A DNA stretch of 64,000 nucleotides from Ignavibacteriales bacterium (GTDB lineage Bacteria; Bacteroidota; Ignavibacteria; Ignavibacteriales; Ignavibacteriaceae), in NCBI GenBank assembly GCA_016709765.1, contig JADJMD010000013.1, positions 186,001 to 250,000 of the forward strand, read 5' to 3'. Under the pieces are notes generated by a model. The model saw only the letters and a list, made by a program, of their open reading frames with translations, did no database searches and was not told the DNA's origin. Positions within the stretch are counted from its first letter, which is position 1, and the number at the start of each line of letters is the position of its first letter. Positions 7,939 through 17,353 of the stretch are shown here, in pieces. Both the position numbers and the translations under genes were made by a program.

Positions 7939-9759
7939 TTAGAAGTTTACCGCAATAGAAAGTGGTGTTCTTTTGGCATAAATTAATTTTAGTCTGTCGT
8001 GCTGCACTTTTACAAAATCCGGAATGGATTTCAGATTTTCATTCGGGTAGGCTTTTCCTTCAGCAATCTTAAGTATATACGTAATTCCATTTTCAAGATT
8101 TTCTTTAAATATTTCCAAATATTTAATTTCCGCTTCGCTGCTGCCCATTGTTTTAATAAGATTTTCATAGTAGTTAACATACAGTTCTATTTCCTGGCAG
8201 AACATATGTGGTCTATCCGCAGAAACTAGCGACTCACCTCTTCCATAAATATGATTCGTCATTTCCTGCAAGGAATATTGTCTGTTGAACCAAACGATAT
8301 TTGGTCCCGGACAAATTGATTGCGGAGATTTTGTTTTAGGTGATATACCTAATTTTATTAATGCGCCATTTGCAAGATGATCACACAAACAAACTTTTGC
8401 ATACCACAGATTTTTTAACTCATCCTTTTCAGATTCCGGGATTTGCATTGCTGATATTTCTTCAACTTTATTTTTCTGGAATTGACGTGATGCTGTGCAT
8501 ATAGGTTTATCGGTGTATTGTTTGTCTGATATTAAAAACCCTTTAGGACATGGTGATCCTGGTTTACCACTATCAGCACGATCTTTTGTCCAGTTTTCTG
8601 AACCTGTGTTTCTAAGATTATTAAAAGGAACACCAAGTGGAGATGCACCACTTAAATATAAATCATCTTTCTGTGCATTCATTAAAAGGCTCAACGTGTC
8701 GTCATCAACACAAGTTGCTTCGGGAACTAATAGGAAAGGACTTCCCCATCCTGTTGAATCACAGCCGAAATCTTCAATCAGTCTTTGTGCTTCGCCACTG
8801 GTACCGATACCGCCTTGAACAGTAATTAATGGCTCATATTTAAAACTGGATTCATCAAAATTCCAATTTTGTTTTTCATAATATGATTTTATAATTGGAA
8901 TAAACTCTTTAGCAAGTTCGTGCCGTTTTGCTGTAAACTCTTGCAAGATTGAAGGAAGCAAATATCCTTGCGATGCGAAAGCATGTCCACCGCAGTTCAA
9001 TCCGGATTCAATTCTAAATTCAGAAACTTCAAGACCTTTAGTTGCTAAAAATTTTCCCTGAATCATAGCAGAACGAAAATCGCTGACTTTTATAATAATT
9101 TTTTTCTTGATGGAACCATTTTCATCGCGGTAAAAATCTTTAAACTGAGGAATAAACCCCAAAAGTGTTCTATTGAATCCAGCAGAAAATACGATTGAAG
9201 ATGTAAGAGTGCTTTCTGCATATCCGCGCAAAGCTGCTTTTGCATCACTGAATTCATCACTCAACATTGTACCATCTTTAGCGTAATTAGTTCTATCAAC
9301 TTTGGACATAATATTCACATCGATAGAACCAGCGCGCATTAAATCTGTGAGTTCTTTACCTAACTTTTCTTTTTCAGATGCATCAGTAACTTTTAAAAAA
9401 TAATTATACTTTTGCTTTAAAGAACTATCATCCGGTAAAAGCTCAAAGTATTTTGTCTTTTCATTTTGCTCAAAGAATGGTAAACGTTTTATTTCTTCAA
9501 GATTACGTGCAACAATTATATCAACTACATTTAAATAAGCTGTTATTCTTTTCGATCGTGCGTAAAGATCTTTTTTAGAAATTTCTTCAAATGGGATTGA
9601 ATATTTATTAGCATAGTACTTACCAATTTTTTCAATTAAAATATCATCAACTATAGACATTACAGATGAAATCCCAAGATGTGCAACACGAATTGGTGAA
9701 TCAATTGAATGCCCTGTTCCCATAACCGGAATGTGAAATTTGTGATATAGATTTTCCAT
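7939..9759 (-). CDS. Cys-rich, nitronate-monooxygenase-like TIM-barrel protein, function unknown
   Basis: This 606-residue cytosolic protein has no signal peptide. The N-terminus (PVMGTGHSIDSPIRVAHLGI) and a later glycine-rich VQGGIGTSGEAQRLIEDFG plus GWGSPFLLVPEA resemble the flavin- and substrate-binding parts of nitronate monooxygenase/IMP-dehydrogenase-like TIM barrels. SGLNCGGHAFASQGYLLP could be the counterpart of the GGH element of those enzymes. Unlike them it is far longer than the usual 320-350 residues and has several Cys motifs in the second half (SPCPKGF, PICTAS, VCLCDHLANG, SICPGPN), which may bind a metal or iron-sulfur cluster. The reaction is not known. It is divergent from the AAC(3)-family gene across a 275-base gap and upstream of the symporter run. 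Confidence 0.55.
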   Translation of the reverse strand: MENLYHKFHIPVMGTGHSIDSPIRVAHLGISSVMSIVDDILIEKIGKYYANKYSIPFEEISKKDLYARSKRITAYLNVVDIIVARNLEEIKRLPFFEQNEKTKYFELLPDDSSLKQKYNYFLKVTDASEKEKLGKELTDLMRAGSIDVNIMSKVDRTNYAKDGTMLSDEFSDAKAALRGYAESTLTSSIVFSAGFNRTLLGFIPQFKDFYRDENGSIKKKIIIKVSDFRSAMIQGKFLATKGLEVSEFRIESGLNCGGHAFASQGYLLPSILQEFTAKRHELAKEFIPIIKSYYEKQNWNFDESSFKYEPLITVQGGIGTSGEAQRLIEDFGCDSTGWGSPFLLVPEATCVDDDTLSLLMNAQKDDLYLSGASPLGVPFNNLRNTGSENWTKDRADSGKPGSPCPKGFLISDKQYTDKPICTASRQFQKNKVEEISAMQIPESEKDELKNLWYAKVCLCDHLANGALIKLGISPKTKSPQSICPGPNIVWFNRQYSLQEMTNHIYGRGESLVSADRPHMFCQEIELYVNYYENLIKTMGSSEAEIKYLEIFKENLENGITYILKIAEGKAYPNENLKSIPDFVKVQHDRLKLIYAKRTPLSIAVNF

Positions 9760-10022
9760 AGAATTCTCTTTGTTATCAAAATATTTAATAGCAAATCACA
9801 ATAGTAGATTTAAACTAATTTGTTATTAAAGTATGGTCTAAGCTAAATAATTAAAGATGTATAAAAAGAGAGAAAAAGGGGTTTTACAATACTTTTACAA
9901 TAGAGAAATGTGATTAAACTACAGGTTTCAAGTAAAAACTAAATTGACCATATGAAGATTATAGACAAATCAATTTATAAGAATAAATGAAGGTTTTTCT
10001 AATTAATTTTAAAAAAGTATTG

Positions 10023-10030
10023 TAATTTTG
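10023..10030 (+). promoter_or_regulatory. Possible Bacteroidota-type -7 box for a leaderless transcript
   Basis: TAATTTTG fits the Bacteroidota -7 consensus TAnnTTTG. It lies 4 bases before the GTG start of the acetyltransferase, so a transcript from it would be essentially leaderless. No good TTTG -33 element lies at the right distance, only a run of T at 9994-9998. The rest of the 275-base divergent gap 9760-10022 shows no other clear site. Confidence 0.3.
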
Positions 10031-10034
10031 TGAC

Positions 10035-10847
10035 GTGAAGAATAATCATTGGCCCTTTAAAGAATTTATTCAGAATCTAGGACTAAAATCCTCTCAGCAT
10101 CTAATTGTTCATACAAGTTTCAAAAAAATTAAGTTTGCGTTTCCAGAGATAACTCCTTCTCAAATAATTCAAGATCTAAAAGAAATTATTGGATCATCCG
10201 GATCCATAATCTTTCCCGTTTTCACTTATTGTTTTAAAAAAACATTTGGCTTTTATGAAACTTTTAATCCAAAGAATTCTAAAAGTAAGGTAGGGTTACT
10301 TTCAGAAACATTTAGATTAAGTGAAGGGGTTATCAGAACATCATCACCAACTCATTCTTTTGCTTTGTGGGGAAAAGTAACGGAGGAAATAAAAGAAGAT
10401 AATGACCCTGATAGTCCGCTGGGTAAAGGAAGTGTTTTAGATTGGCTAACAAAAAATGAAAATTCTTTCATTCTAATGCTTGGGACAGATTTCTCATCTT
10501 TAACATATGGTCATTATCTTGAGATTACTGCTAAAGTTCCATGGTACAATTATTCGCCTTGGGATCATTTAAATGTTCTGCCATTTGGTGTTTCAACCAC
10601 AGGGGAACAAAAATTAAAAGAGATTCCCGGTTGTGCAAAAAGTTTTGTTAATTTGGAAAAGTATTTATTAAATCATAATCTAATCGTTAAGCATTCTTAT
10701 AACGGATTATATAGTTATTTCATATCCGTTAAAAGTCTCTATTCTCATGGAGAAACATATTTTAAAGAAAATTTTGAAAGTTTATTATGTACAAAAGGAA
10801 CATGTCAGGCCTGCGATTCAAGAAGAATAAAATTTATTCAATCCTGA
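10035..10847 (+). CDS. AAC(3)-family N-acetyltransferase
   Basis: The 270 residues fit the antibiotic N-acetyltransferase/YokD/FrbF family in length and motifs: LIVHTSFKKI near residue 23, GSSGSIIFPVFTYCF near 54, the acetyl-CoA and catalytic region RTSSPTHSFALWGK (about 99-112), and DSPLGKGSVLDWL (about 124-136). Members transfer acetyl from acetyl-CoA to an amine; many have non-antibiotic substrates. The context (transporters, glycosidases) fits an amino-sugar or other cellular amine at least as well as drug resistance. The only usable start is GTG at 10035, because an in-frame TAA lies 12 bases upstream. No ribosome-binding site is visible, in line with a leaderless mRNA. The gene's 3' end overlaps the next gene by 61 bases. 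Confidence 0.85.
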   Translation: MKNNHWPFKEFIQNLGLKSSQHLIVHTSFKKIKFAFPEITPSQIIQDLKEIIGSSGSIIFPVFTYCFKKTFGFYETFNPKNSKSKVGLLSETFRLSEGVIRTSSPTHSFALWGKVTEEIKEDNDPDSPLGKGSVLDWLTKNENSFILMLGTDFSSLTYGHYLEITAKVPWYNYSPWDHLNVLPFGVSTTGEQKLKEIPGCAKSFVNLEKYLLNHNLIVKHSYNGLYSYFISVKSLYSHGETYFKENFESLLCTKGTCQACDSRRIKFIQS

Positions 10848-12103
10848 TTTTTATTTTTACATTTATTTTTTTCTCATTCACAAACTGCAGTGATAGCAAA
10901 GAGTTTAAACCAGATGATTACTATTCGAAAGTTGTGCTTAAATCAGAAAGAGAAAAATTTCTTATTAAAACCATTAATGAAACGATCAAATTTAATTTAT
11001 CAAAAACTTTAACAGATTCGACAGAAAAAAATTATCAAAGTGCATTCTGGGCAATGGAGCTAATTCAATTTAAGAATGAATTTACAGATTCGGTTATAAC
11101 CAGCTGTTTCAATAATATAAAAGATTGTTCAACAGAATTCCAGAGATCATTCTTAGAAGTTGTTTACACACTTTACCAAAATAATTTCACCCCTGAAATA
11201 GAAGCTTTTGCAAAAGAGACGAACAACCCCAAGTTATTTGCAATGTGTGTAGATTATCTTAAGCGATCCGACTTTAATGCAAATGAGATGCTTGAAGAAT
11301 TTTTAGAAAGAAATCCTTTACTTATTGATCACCCAATCTTAGTAATGCTAAAAAATGATTTATCTAATGAATTGATTTCTTTACCGCCGATTCAGGATTT
11401 ATTAGGGCATAGTTTTGAGAATAGATTAGTAATCTTTTCAATTCAAAGGTCAAACAGAGATTATCCCGGTTTGGTAGTAGTAAGAAAACCTAATGGAAAA
11501 TTTCTTAGAAGTGAATCCGGAGAAATATTTAGTGTGCCCCAATTAGCAAGAGCGATCACTGATTTGCCAGGTTATATAACCAATGGAAATACTCCTGAGG
11601 GTATTTTATCCATACAAGGAATAGATTTTTCAAAGAATGACTTCATAGGGCCTAGTCCTAATTTACAACTTGTGTTTCCGTATGAAGTTAATCCTGGAAA
11701 ATATTTCCATGTGGCTAATAAAGATACCTTATGGAATCTCGAAGAATATAAAAGGTTACTGCCTGAAAGTTGGAAGGAATATATAAATATTTATGAAGCT
11801 TATTATGCCGGTAAAGCTGGAAGAAATGAAATTATCGCCCACGGTACAACCATCGATCCCGGGTTTTATGCTGGTACATCATACTTCCCTTTCACTCCTT
11901 CACTTGGATGTTTAACTACTAAGGAATTATGGTCCTATGAGACAGGTAATATTATCGAAAGCGATCAAATCAAATTAATGAACGCTTTTAAGAATGCTGG
12001 TAATGAGAATGGCTATTTTATCGTTGTAAACATTGATGATCAAAAAGCAGCAGTTGCTTTGAACGAAATAATAAACACTATACTTGAGGCAGAAGGAAAA
12101 TAG
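10787..12103 (+). CDS. Lipoprotein with L,D-transpeptidase-like HG...SxGC motif
   Basis: This 438-residue protein has a basic, hydrophobic N-terminus ending in the lipobox FTNC with acylated Cys34. The start at 10787 overlaps the acetyltransferase; ATG at 10802 is an equally plausible start. The first 200 residues are helical and unrecognised. The C-terminal part contains IIAHGTTIDPG (His352) and TPSLGCLTT (Ser372-x-Gly-Cys375), the layout of the YkuD L,D-transpeptidase catalytic motif HG...S(H)GC, with Leu in place of the second His. YkuD enzymes cross-link peptidoglycan or attach proteins to it. The protein would sit on a periplasm-facing membrane. The overlap with the acetyltransferase and the 0-base join to the symporter suggest one operon. 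Confidence 0.65.
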   Translation: MYKRNMSGLRFKKNKIYSILIFIFTFIFFSFTNCSDSKEFKPDDYYSKVVLKSEREKFLIKTINETIKFNLSKTLTDSTEKNYQSAFWAMELIQFKNEFTDSVITSCFNNIKDCSTEFQRSFLEVVYTLYQNNFTPEIEAFAKETNNPKLFAMCVDYLKRSDFNANEMLEEFLERNPLLIDHPILVMLKNDLSNELISLPPIQDLLGHSFENRLVIFSIQRSNRDYPGLVVVRKPNGKFLRSESGEIFSVPQLARAITDLPGYITNGNTPEGILSIQGIDFSKNDFIGPSPNLQLVFPYEVNPGKYFHVANKDTLWNLEEYKRLLPESWKEYINIYEAYYAGKAGRNEIIAHGTTIDPGFYAGTSYFPFTPSLGCLTTKELWSYETGNIIESDQIKLMNAFKNAGNENGYFIVVNIDDQKAAVALNEIINTILEAEGK

Positions 12104-13918
12104 ATGTCTGTTATTGATTTAATTATAGTTATTGCTTATCTGATTCTTATTACTATAATTGGATTTTACTTTGAGAAAAAAGCTTCCTCAGGAATTGATT
12201 CTTACTTTCTCGGAAGCAGAAAAATTCCATGGTGGGCACTTGGAGCTTCGGGAATGGCATCTAACTTTGATGTTAGCGGCACAATGATAAATGTTGCACT
12301 TATTTATGCATTTGGTGCAGTTGGATTTTTTGTTGAGATGCGTGGCGGACTTGTTCTTATTATGGCTTTCTTTATGATCTTTATGGGTAAGTGGACAAGA
12401 AGATCAAAAGTTATGACGCTTGCCGAGTGGATGAAATATAGATTTGGCGATGGCATACAAGGTAAATCCGCAAGAATAATTGCTGCGCTTTCTACATTAA
12501 TTATCACCATTGCTATTGTTTCATATTTTTCTGTAGGTGCCGGAAAGTTTGTCGGTGATGTTCTTAGCATCCCTGAATTTTTTGGTTTATCATCAGAGTT
12601 TTGGGCAGCTGCTTTGATCATATTTCTAACCACTTTATATACTGTAGCAAGTGGACTGCAAGGCGTTGTATGGACTGATGTATTTCAAGGCATATTAATT
12701 TTTGTGATGATAATAATAGTGTGTTCAATTGCTCTTGTTTCTGCAGACATCCCTAATACATTTTCAATATCAGTTCCTCTAAAAGATGGAAGTTTTTTAC
12801 CAATAGAAACAACTCGGGATGCCTGGACAAGTATTCTTCCATCGTGGGAATTAAACTTTCCTGAAAATTCAGCTTATTCTATCTACAATCTTTTTGGAAT
12901 TGCATTACTCTTTTATCTAATTAAAGTTGTGATTGAAGGAAGTGCTGGAACCGGCGGTTATATGGCACAAAGATTTTTTGCTGCAAGAAGTGATAGAGAT
13001 GCTGGATTGCTTTCTTTATTCTGGACTTTCCTTTTATCTTTTCGCTGGCCATTTATTGCGGCTATTGCAGTGCTTGGTATTTCATACGGGGTAAGTTCAG
13101 GTTCAATCATTAGTGATCCTGAAAAAGTTTTACCAACTGTTATATTTAATATTCTACCTGTAGGGTTAAAAGGATTATTAGTTGCCGGACTAATGGCTGC
13201 AGCAATGTCAACATTCAGTTCTTTAATTAACTCAGGTGCCTCCTATTGGGTTAGAGATATTTATCAGGAATTTATTAATCCTAATGCATCAGAGAAAAAA
13301 TTAATTATTCATAGTAGACTTTCCTCTATTATTATTGTTTTACTCGGACTTGGATTAACAGTTAATATTAAAAGCATTAATGAAATATGGGGATGGCTTA
13401 CAATGGGGCTTGGTGCTGGAATGGTTGTTCCGCTTCTAGTCAGATGGTACTGGTGGCGAATGAATGGATTCGGGTTTACTGCAGGAACTGTTTTTGGAAT
13501 GGGTGCTGCAATAGTTCAAAAAATATTTTCTCCGAATGCAACAGAATATTTATCCTTTGCCATTTTGCTCGTTGCATCATTCTCAGCTACAATAATTGTT
13601 ACATTAGTAACTGAACAAACTAATAAAGAGACTCTTGTCAATTTTTATAAAACTACTCGTCCGTTTGGTTTCTGGAAACCAATAAAATCATTTCTGCCGG
13701 ATGAAAAGAAAACTCAAATTAATTTTGAAAACAGAAGAGATATTATCGCAATTTGTTTCGCACTTCCCTGGCAAATAGTATTATTTTTAACGGGGATGAC
13801 TGTAATTCTAAAAAGGTTTGATTTGTTTTTTTATCTACTGATTATATTAATCTTTTTATCAGTTGGATTATATTATTTCTGGTTCAGACATTTATCCGAT
13901 GAAGTGAGAGTTGAATGA
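12104..13918 (+). CDS. Sodium:solute symporter (SSS family)
   Basis: This 604-residue membrane protein has 13-14 hydrophobic segments. SSS features include SYFLGSRKIPWWALG near residue 33, ASNFDVSG near 54, the SLC5-like GLQGVVWTDVFQGI (about 184-197), and AAAMSTFSSLINSGASY near 365-380 with the small and hydroxyl residues of the sodium site. It begins on the ATG directly after the stop codon of the lipoprotein gene, so translation is probably coupled. It is not closely alike the SGLT-type symporter at 6-7.6 kb: it lacks the WYWCTDQ element and has a longer soluble C-terminal stretch between the last helices. The substrate is unknown. The neighbours favour a sugar derivative or cell-wall-related metabolite. 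Confidence 0.88.
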   Translation: MSVIDLIIVIAYLILITIIGFYFEKKASSGIDSYFLGSRKIPWWALGASGMASNFDVSGTMINVALIYAFGAVGFFVEMRGGLVLIMAFFMIFMGKWTRRSKVMTLAEWMKYRFGDGIQGKSARIIAALSTLIITIAIVSYFSVGAGKFVGDVLSIPEFFGLSSEFWAAALIIFLTTLYTVASGLQGVVWTDVFQGILIFVMIIIVCSIALVSADIPNTFSISVPLKDGSFLPIETTRDAWTSILPSWELNFPENSAYSIYNLFGIALLFYLIKVVIEGSAGTGGYMAQRFFAARSDRDAGLLSLFWTFLLSFRWPFIAAIAVLGISYGVSSGSIISDPEKVLPTVIFNILPVGLKGLLVAGLMAAAMSTFSSLINSGASYWVRDIYQEFINPNASEKKLIIHSRLSSIIIVLLGLGLTVNIKSINEIWGWLTMGLGAGMVVPLLVRWYWWRMNGFGFTAGTVFGMGAAIVQKIFSPNATEYLSFAILLVASFSATIIVTLVTEQTNKETLVNFYKTTRPFGFWKPIKSFLPDEKKTQINFENRRDIIAICFALPWQIVLFLTGMTVILKRFDLFFYLLIILIFLSVGLYYFWFRHLSDEVRVE

Positions 13919-13919
13919 T

Positions 13920-13955
13920 AATTAACTGTCATTCTGAACGAAGTGAAGAATCTGC
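13920..13955. repeat. Fragment of a dispersed repeat
   Basis: The short gap between two convergent genes contains a TCATTCTGAACGAAGTGAAGAATC-like stretch, the form of a dispersed repeat common in Bacteroidota and Ignavibacteria genomes. It is cut short, with no obvious second arm. Confidence 0.45.
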
Positions 13956-13967
13956 ATAAGATGAAAT

Positions 13968-15380
13968 TTAACTTCTCCAGAAAATCTTTTTCTTTGTAAA
14001 AAAACTTGTGACTAATGCCGCAAGCAAAGTGAAAATGAGTCCTTTCAAAAACCCAAGCCATGGATTAAGAAGAAGATAATTTAGAATTGTCGATAATCCA
14101 GTTAAGGCAAGAACAGGCATAACGAAATTACTTCCCGTTATGTACGCAATCATCGGATTCTGACCATTCTCAATTAACAAATTCACATACTTGGATTTTT
14201 TCCAGTAATCAGAAATAGTTGAAAAAGATATCAAAGCTAAAAAAGCTAATCCTGATGTAACGAAATAATAACTTAAAGTTGGATGATCTTTTTTAATACC
14301 TCCTTCATAGGATTCAAAAGCTAATCCAAGCAGCAGCCAAAACGTACCCCACGAAAATAATTTTTTATAAAGTTCAAGTAGTTTTGATTTCGAGTTTTTA
14401 AGCAAAAATAAACCTGTAGATAAAAGAATTAAATTACCAACCAAATTTAATATTAGATGTCTATTGTAGAGGCCGAATAAATTTAGAATAATTATTCCAA
14501 TACAGAGAAAGAACAGGTAAACAAATGTTGATTTATTCTCTTTCGAAATTTCTTCAGATGAAGATTTTATCCATTTAAAAAATAAATCTCCTGCAATTGT
14601 GCCGGGAATAACGATAAATAAGTATTGTAAAAAATAAAATTGATATATCTCAGAAGTTGGAGTTAAATTCCATATCCAGGCTGTCCAGCTGCCTTCAATA
14701 GAGTGCGTAATCCTGAATGCAAGAAGAAAACCAAGAATAGATAATCTAACTAACAAATTATCCTTTGTAAAAATCCAGATGATGGAACCAAATAAAGCTA
14801 CGTTGGCAAGTACCAGAATAATTATATCACTTCTGCTTAGCGTAAATCCGTTCCCATTTGAATAAGTAAGCTGTGAGAAAAGAACTACTGCACCGATACC
14901 TGTAATTATTTTTATTAAGGTAGTAAGCTTAGGATTAGTATTCTTTGGATAACGATAGTAAATAAGAAAAAGGATTATGAATCCAACCAAACCAAGAATC
15001 CAATGAATAGTTTCCGGATTGCCGCTTAATGCGTAAGGTTTTGAGTGCTGGAGAAAAAGTGCAAACACAACAAGTAAAAATCCTCTTTGAATTGCTTGAA
15101 GTGATAATTTCCAATAAGGGATCCCCTGCTCAATTCTTTTTCTCAATGCAAATGGAAAAGCGGCACCCATCGAGAAAAGGAAGAACGGAAATACCAGATC
15201 AACCCAGGTAATGCCGGGCAAATTAGGATTAAAAATGTGATCTGGTGGTGGAACCTGTGCGTGATACATCCATCCTGGTAATGAAGCAGGTCCTGAAAAT
15301 GGAATACTTCCTGAAAGAATCATTGTTATGATTGCAAATCCACGAAGAGCATCCAATGCATTAGCACGTTTTTCCATCAA
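13968..15380 (-). CDS. NagX/HGSNAT-like membrane acyltransferase (DUF5009-type)
   Basis: This 470-residue polytopic protein has 10-12 transmembrane segments. The start RANALDALRGFAIITMILSG and the following GITWVDLVFPFFLFSMGAAF are the hallmark first segments of the heparan-alpha-glucosaminide N-acetyltransferase/NagX group, in which LDxLRG and TWVDLVFPxFLF are conserved. Family members move acetyl groups across a membrane onto amino sugars or related groups. The C-terminus NGQNPMIAYITGSNF also fits. Its start overlaps the stop of the GHL10 gene upstream by 4 bases (ATGA), strong evidence for coupling with exported glycoside hydrolase genes. That context supports an amino-sugar-related job, but the acceptor is unknown. 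Confidence 0.82.
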   Translation of the reverse strand: MMEKRANALDALRGFAIITMILSGSIPFSGPASLPGWMYHAQVPPPDHIFNPNLPGITWVDLVFPFFLFSMGAAFPFALRKRIEQGIPYWKLSLQAIQRGFLLVVFALFLQHSKPYALSGNPETIHWILGLVGFIILFLIYYRYPKNTNPKLTTLIKIITGIGAVVLFSQLTYSNGNGFTLSRSDIIILVLANVALFGSIIWIFTKDNLLVRLSILGFLLAFRITHSIEGSWTAWIWNLTPTSEIYQFYFLQYLFIVIPGTIAGDLFFKWIKSSSEEISKENKSTFVYLFFLCIGIIILNLFGLYNRHLILNLVGNLILLSTGLFLLKNSKSKLLELYKKLFSWGTFWLLLGLAFESYEGGIKKDHPTLSYYFVTSGLAFLALISFSTISDYWKKSKYVNLLIENGQNPMIAYITGSNFVMPVLALTGLSTILNYLLLNPWLGFLKGLIFTLLAALVTSFFTKKKIFWRS

Positions 15381-17278
15381 CGAAGTAACACCATTTTTTT
15401 AGTTTGAATGAACGAACCGGATTTAAGTTGATAAAAGTATACGCCGCTTGTAAAATTGGTTGCATTGAATTCAACCACATAATTTCCGGCAGGTTTTTCT
15501 TCGTTTACTAAGATCGCTACTTCTTTACCGAGAATATCATATACTTTTAGTGTTACAAATTGTCTACTGCTTATTGAATAATTTATACTAGTAGATGGAT
15601 TGAATGGATTAGGATAATTCTGCTCTAATCTGAATTCTGTTGGTTGACTTACATTGTTTTCTTTTTCCTCTTCAACATTTGTTACCACTACTTCAGGAGA
15701 TAACTTCCTGTTAATCATTATCATAACAGCATCAGCAACTAAATATTTTCCACTTTCTAAATATGTATTGTCTATCTTTAATACTTTATTGTTACCTTCA
15801 CTTAAATATACTGTGCCAATTCTTTGCCAGCCTTTTTTATTTAAGTTTGATTGATTTACAATTACTTCTGATGAATCTGTTTCAGAATATATTACGTACC
15901 TTGCATTCTGTGTCCATGGTGTATTCGGAACTAAATATCCGTAAACATCAAAGTATGCACCAAAAGGAACATCTACATTATATTCTACTGCCTGATAACT
16001 TGATGTTACATTTGTTCGGATTATTCCTCCATCATATCCTGGCTGAGCATAATTTGTCCAGGTTCCAGTTATTGTTACTCCACTTTCGGTTTCATTTTTT
16101 ATAATTGCTTTTGGGCGCCAAATATTTCCGTTCCTGCCGGGCACTATCGCTGGCTTTGAATAGAAGGTTGCTTTAAGTGTATCACCAAGCTGATTATTAT
16201 TTTTCTTGAATCCTTCATAATAAAAATAGGCTTCACCCATTACGCCTCTATCACGATTTGCCTGCAAAGCTGACATTAGATATGCAGGAGACATAACATA
16301 TTCATTCGGTGGAATACCGATATTCATTAAAAGTCCGCCAAACAGTTTATGCAGATTAACTGATCCAGCTTGATTAACTGCTTGATTAAGTTCATATAAA
16401 TATTCAGAAAAAGTATAACGGTAAAGCTGTGGAATAAATTGATCGCAGACACCTGAATCCAACCAGGTTTGAACATCCTGCAAATAGTTATCATAGCTCC
16501 ACGGATAAATACTTGGGCTTGATGAAACAAATAAGTTTTCATCATAATTTTTCATTAATGTTCTAACCCCCATATACCAATCATTCATTTTATTTGCGCG
16601 CCATCGTTTCCAATTTGCATCGTTATAATTTGTTGGCGGATTTTGTCCACCGTGTTCAGATTGATAAAGAGAAACTGTATAAGGCTCATATCCTCCCTCA
16701 ATCGGCATTGCGGGTATGCGATCTGAAAATTCAATACCATCAATATCATATTTAGTCATAACTTCAAATATCAATTTATTCATAAAATCCTGTACTTCGG
16801 GATCAATAGCTGACATCCAATCAAAACCGTTTTTAACTGCAATTTGTCCATTACTTATTTTACAAGCCCAATCAGGTTTTGTTTGCAATATGTGTCCGCC
16901 ATAAGGTGGAGTTCCACCTGAATACCACGCAGCAAATCCATATTCAAACCAGGGATACACTTCTATTCCGTTTCTATGAGCTTCAATGATAACTCTTTCA
17001 AGCGCATCTCGGTTATTAAGTTCAGGATCAATTGGAATACTAAAAAGACTATCCATAGTATTGCTGTAGAACAAAGTATAACCACCATTCAACACCACGC
17101 ATAGAACAACATTTACATTAACAGAAGCAAGGTAATCCATTGCAGCAGCAGTTCCCTGATCTGAAAATAATATATTACTATCAACATTGGTTAGTTTGGC
17201 GGCGCGGAATTCCTCCAGCGGTTGGGAAATAAGAATTGATTGAAAAATCAGGAATGATACAAGAAAATATTTTATCAT
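15377..17278 (-). CDS. Exported GHL10-family glycosyl hydrolase with golvesin-like and T9SS domains
   Basis: The 633 residues hold a signal peptide (about 1-19, ending LISQ) and a GHL10 (DUF187-type) TIM-barrel domain from RAAKLTNVDSN to about residue 340. A golvesin-like beta domain follows (about 405-530; VPFGAYFDVYGYLVP, RYVIYSETDSSEVIV, ADAVMIMINRK), then a T9SS domain from QNYPNPFNPSTSIN. It would be exported through T9SS and act on a glycan outside the cell. Where both neighbours read GIQGDDRLP it reads GIEFSDRIPAMP, so the presumed active-site loop differs and the specificity may too. It is the first of three tandem paralogues and shares a 176-base identical patch with the next. Confidence 0.85.
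   Translation of the reverse strand: MIKYFLVSFLIFQSILISQPLEEFRAAKLTNVDSNILFSDQGTAAAMDYLASVNVNVVLCVVLNGGYTLFYSNTMDSLFSIPIDPELNNRDALERVIIEAHRNGIEVYPWFEYGFAAWYSGGTPPYGGHILQTKPDWACKISNGQIAVKNGFDWMSAIDPEVQDFMNKLIFEVMTKYDIDGIEFSDRIPAMPIEGGYEPYTVSLYQSEHGGQNPPTNYNDANWKRWRANKMNDWYMGVRTLMKNYDENLFVSSSPSIYPWSYDNYLQDVQTWLDSGVCDQFIPQLYRYTFSEYLYELNQAVNQAGSVNLHKLFGGLLMNIGIPPNEYVMSPAYLMSALQANRDRGVMGEAYFYYEGFKKNNNQLGDTLKATFYSKPAIVPGRNGNIWRPKAIIKNETESGVTITGTWTNYAQPGYDGGIIRTNVTSSYQAVEYNVDVPFGAYFDVYGYLVPNTPWTQNARYVIYSETDSSEVIVNQSNLNKKGWQRIGTVYLSEGNNKVLKIDNTYLESGKYLVADAVMIMINRKLSPEVVVTNVEEEKENNVSQPTEFRLEQNYPNPFNPSTSINYSISSRQFVTLKVYDILGKEVAILVNEEKPAGNYVVEFNATNFTSGVYFYQLKSGSFIQTKKMVLLR
15927..16102 (-). repeat. 176-base patch identical to 17925-18100
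   Basis: Every base compared from GGAACTAAATATCCG to the ATTTTTTAT end is identical to the copy 1998 bases downstream. The coding DNA on both sides is clearly diverged at synonymous sites. The patch covers the start of the golvesin-like domain in both GHL10 genes. Recent gene conversion is the simplest explanation. Confidence 0.9.
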
Positions 17279-17294
17279 AATTGTAAATCATTTG

Positions 17295-17322
17295 GTCACA
17301 TTTCAACTTCGCTCAATGTGAC
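17295..17322. repeat. Palindromic dispersed repeat copy
   Basis: GTCACATT and AATGTGAC form perfect 8-base arms around TCAACTTCGCTC. It lies in the 75-base gap between two GHL10 genes. The right half resembles the element embedded in the next gene at 17536-17564, so both are probably the same family. Confidence 0.6.
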
Positions 17323-17353
17323 ATTTATTCATTAAATAAATTTTAATTCGATA

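Noticed and set aside
10035..10847. Aminoglycoside resistance gene
   Set aside because: The family is broad and the neighbours are metabolic, with no mobile element; resistance cannot be claimed from the fold alone.
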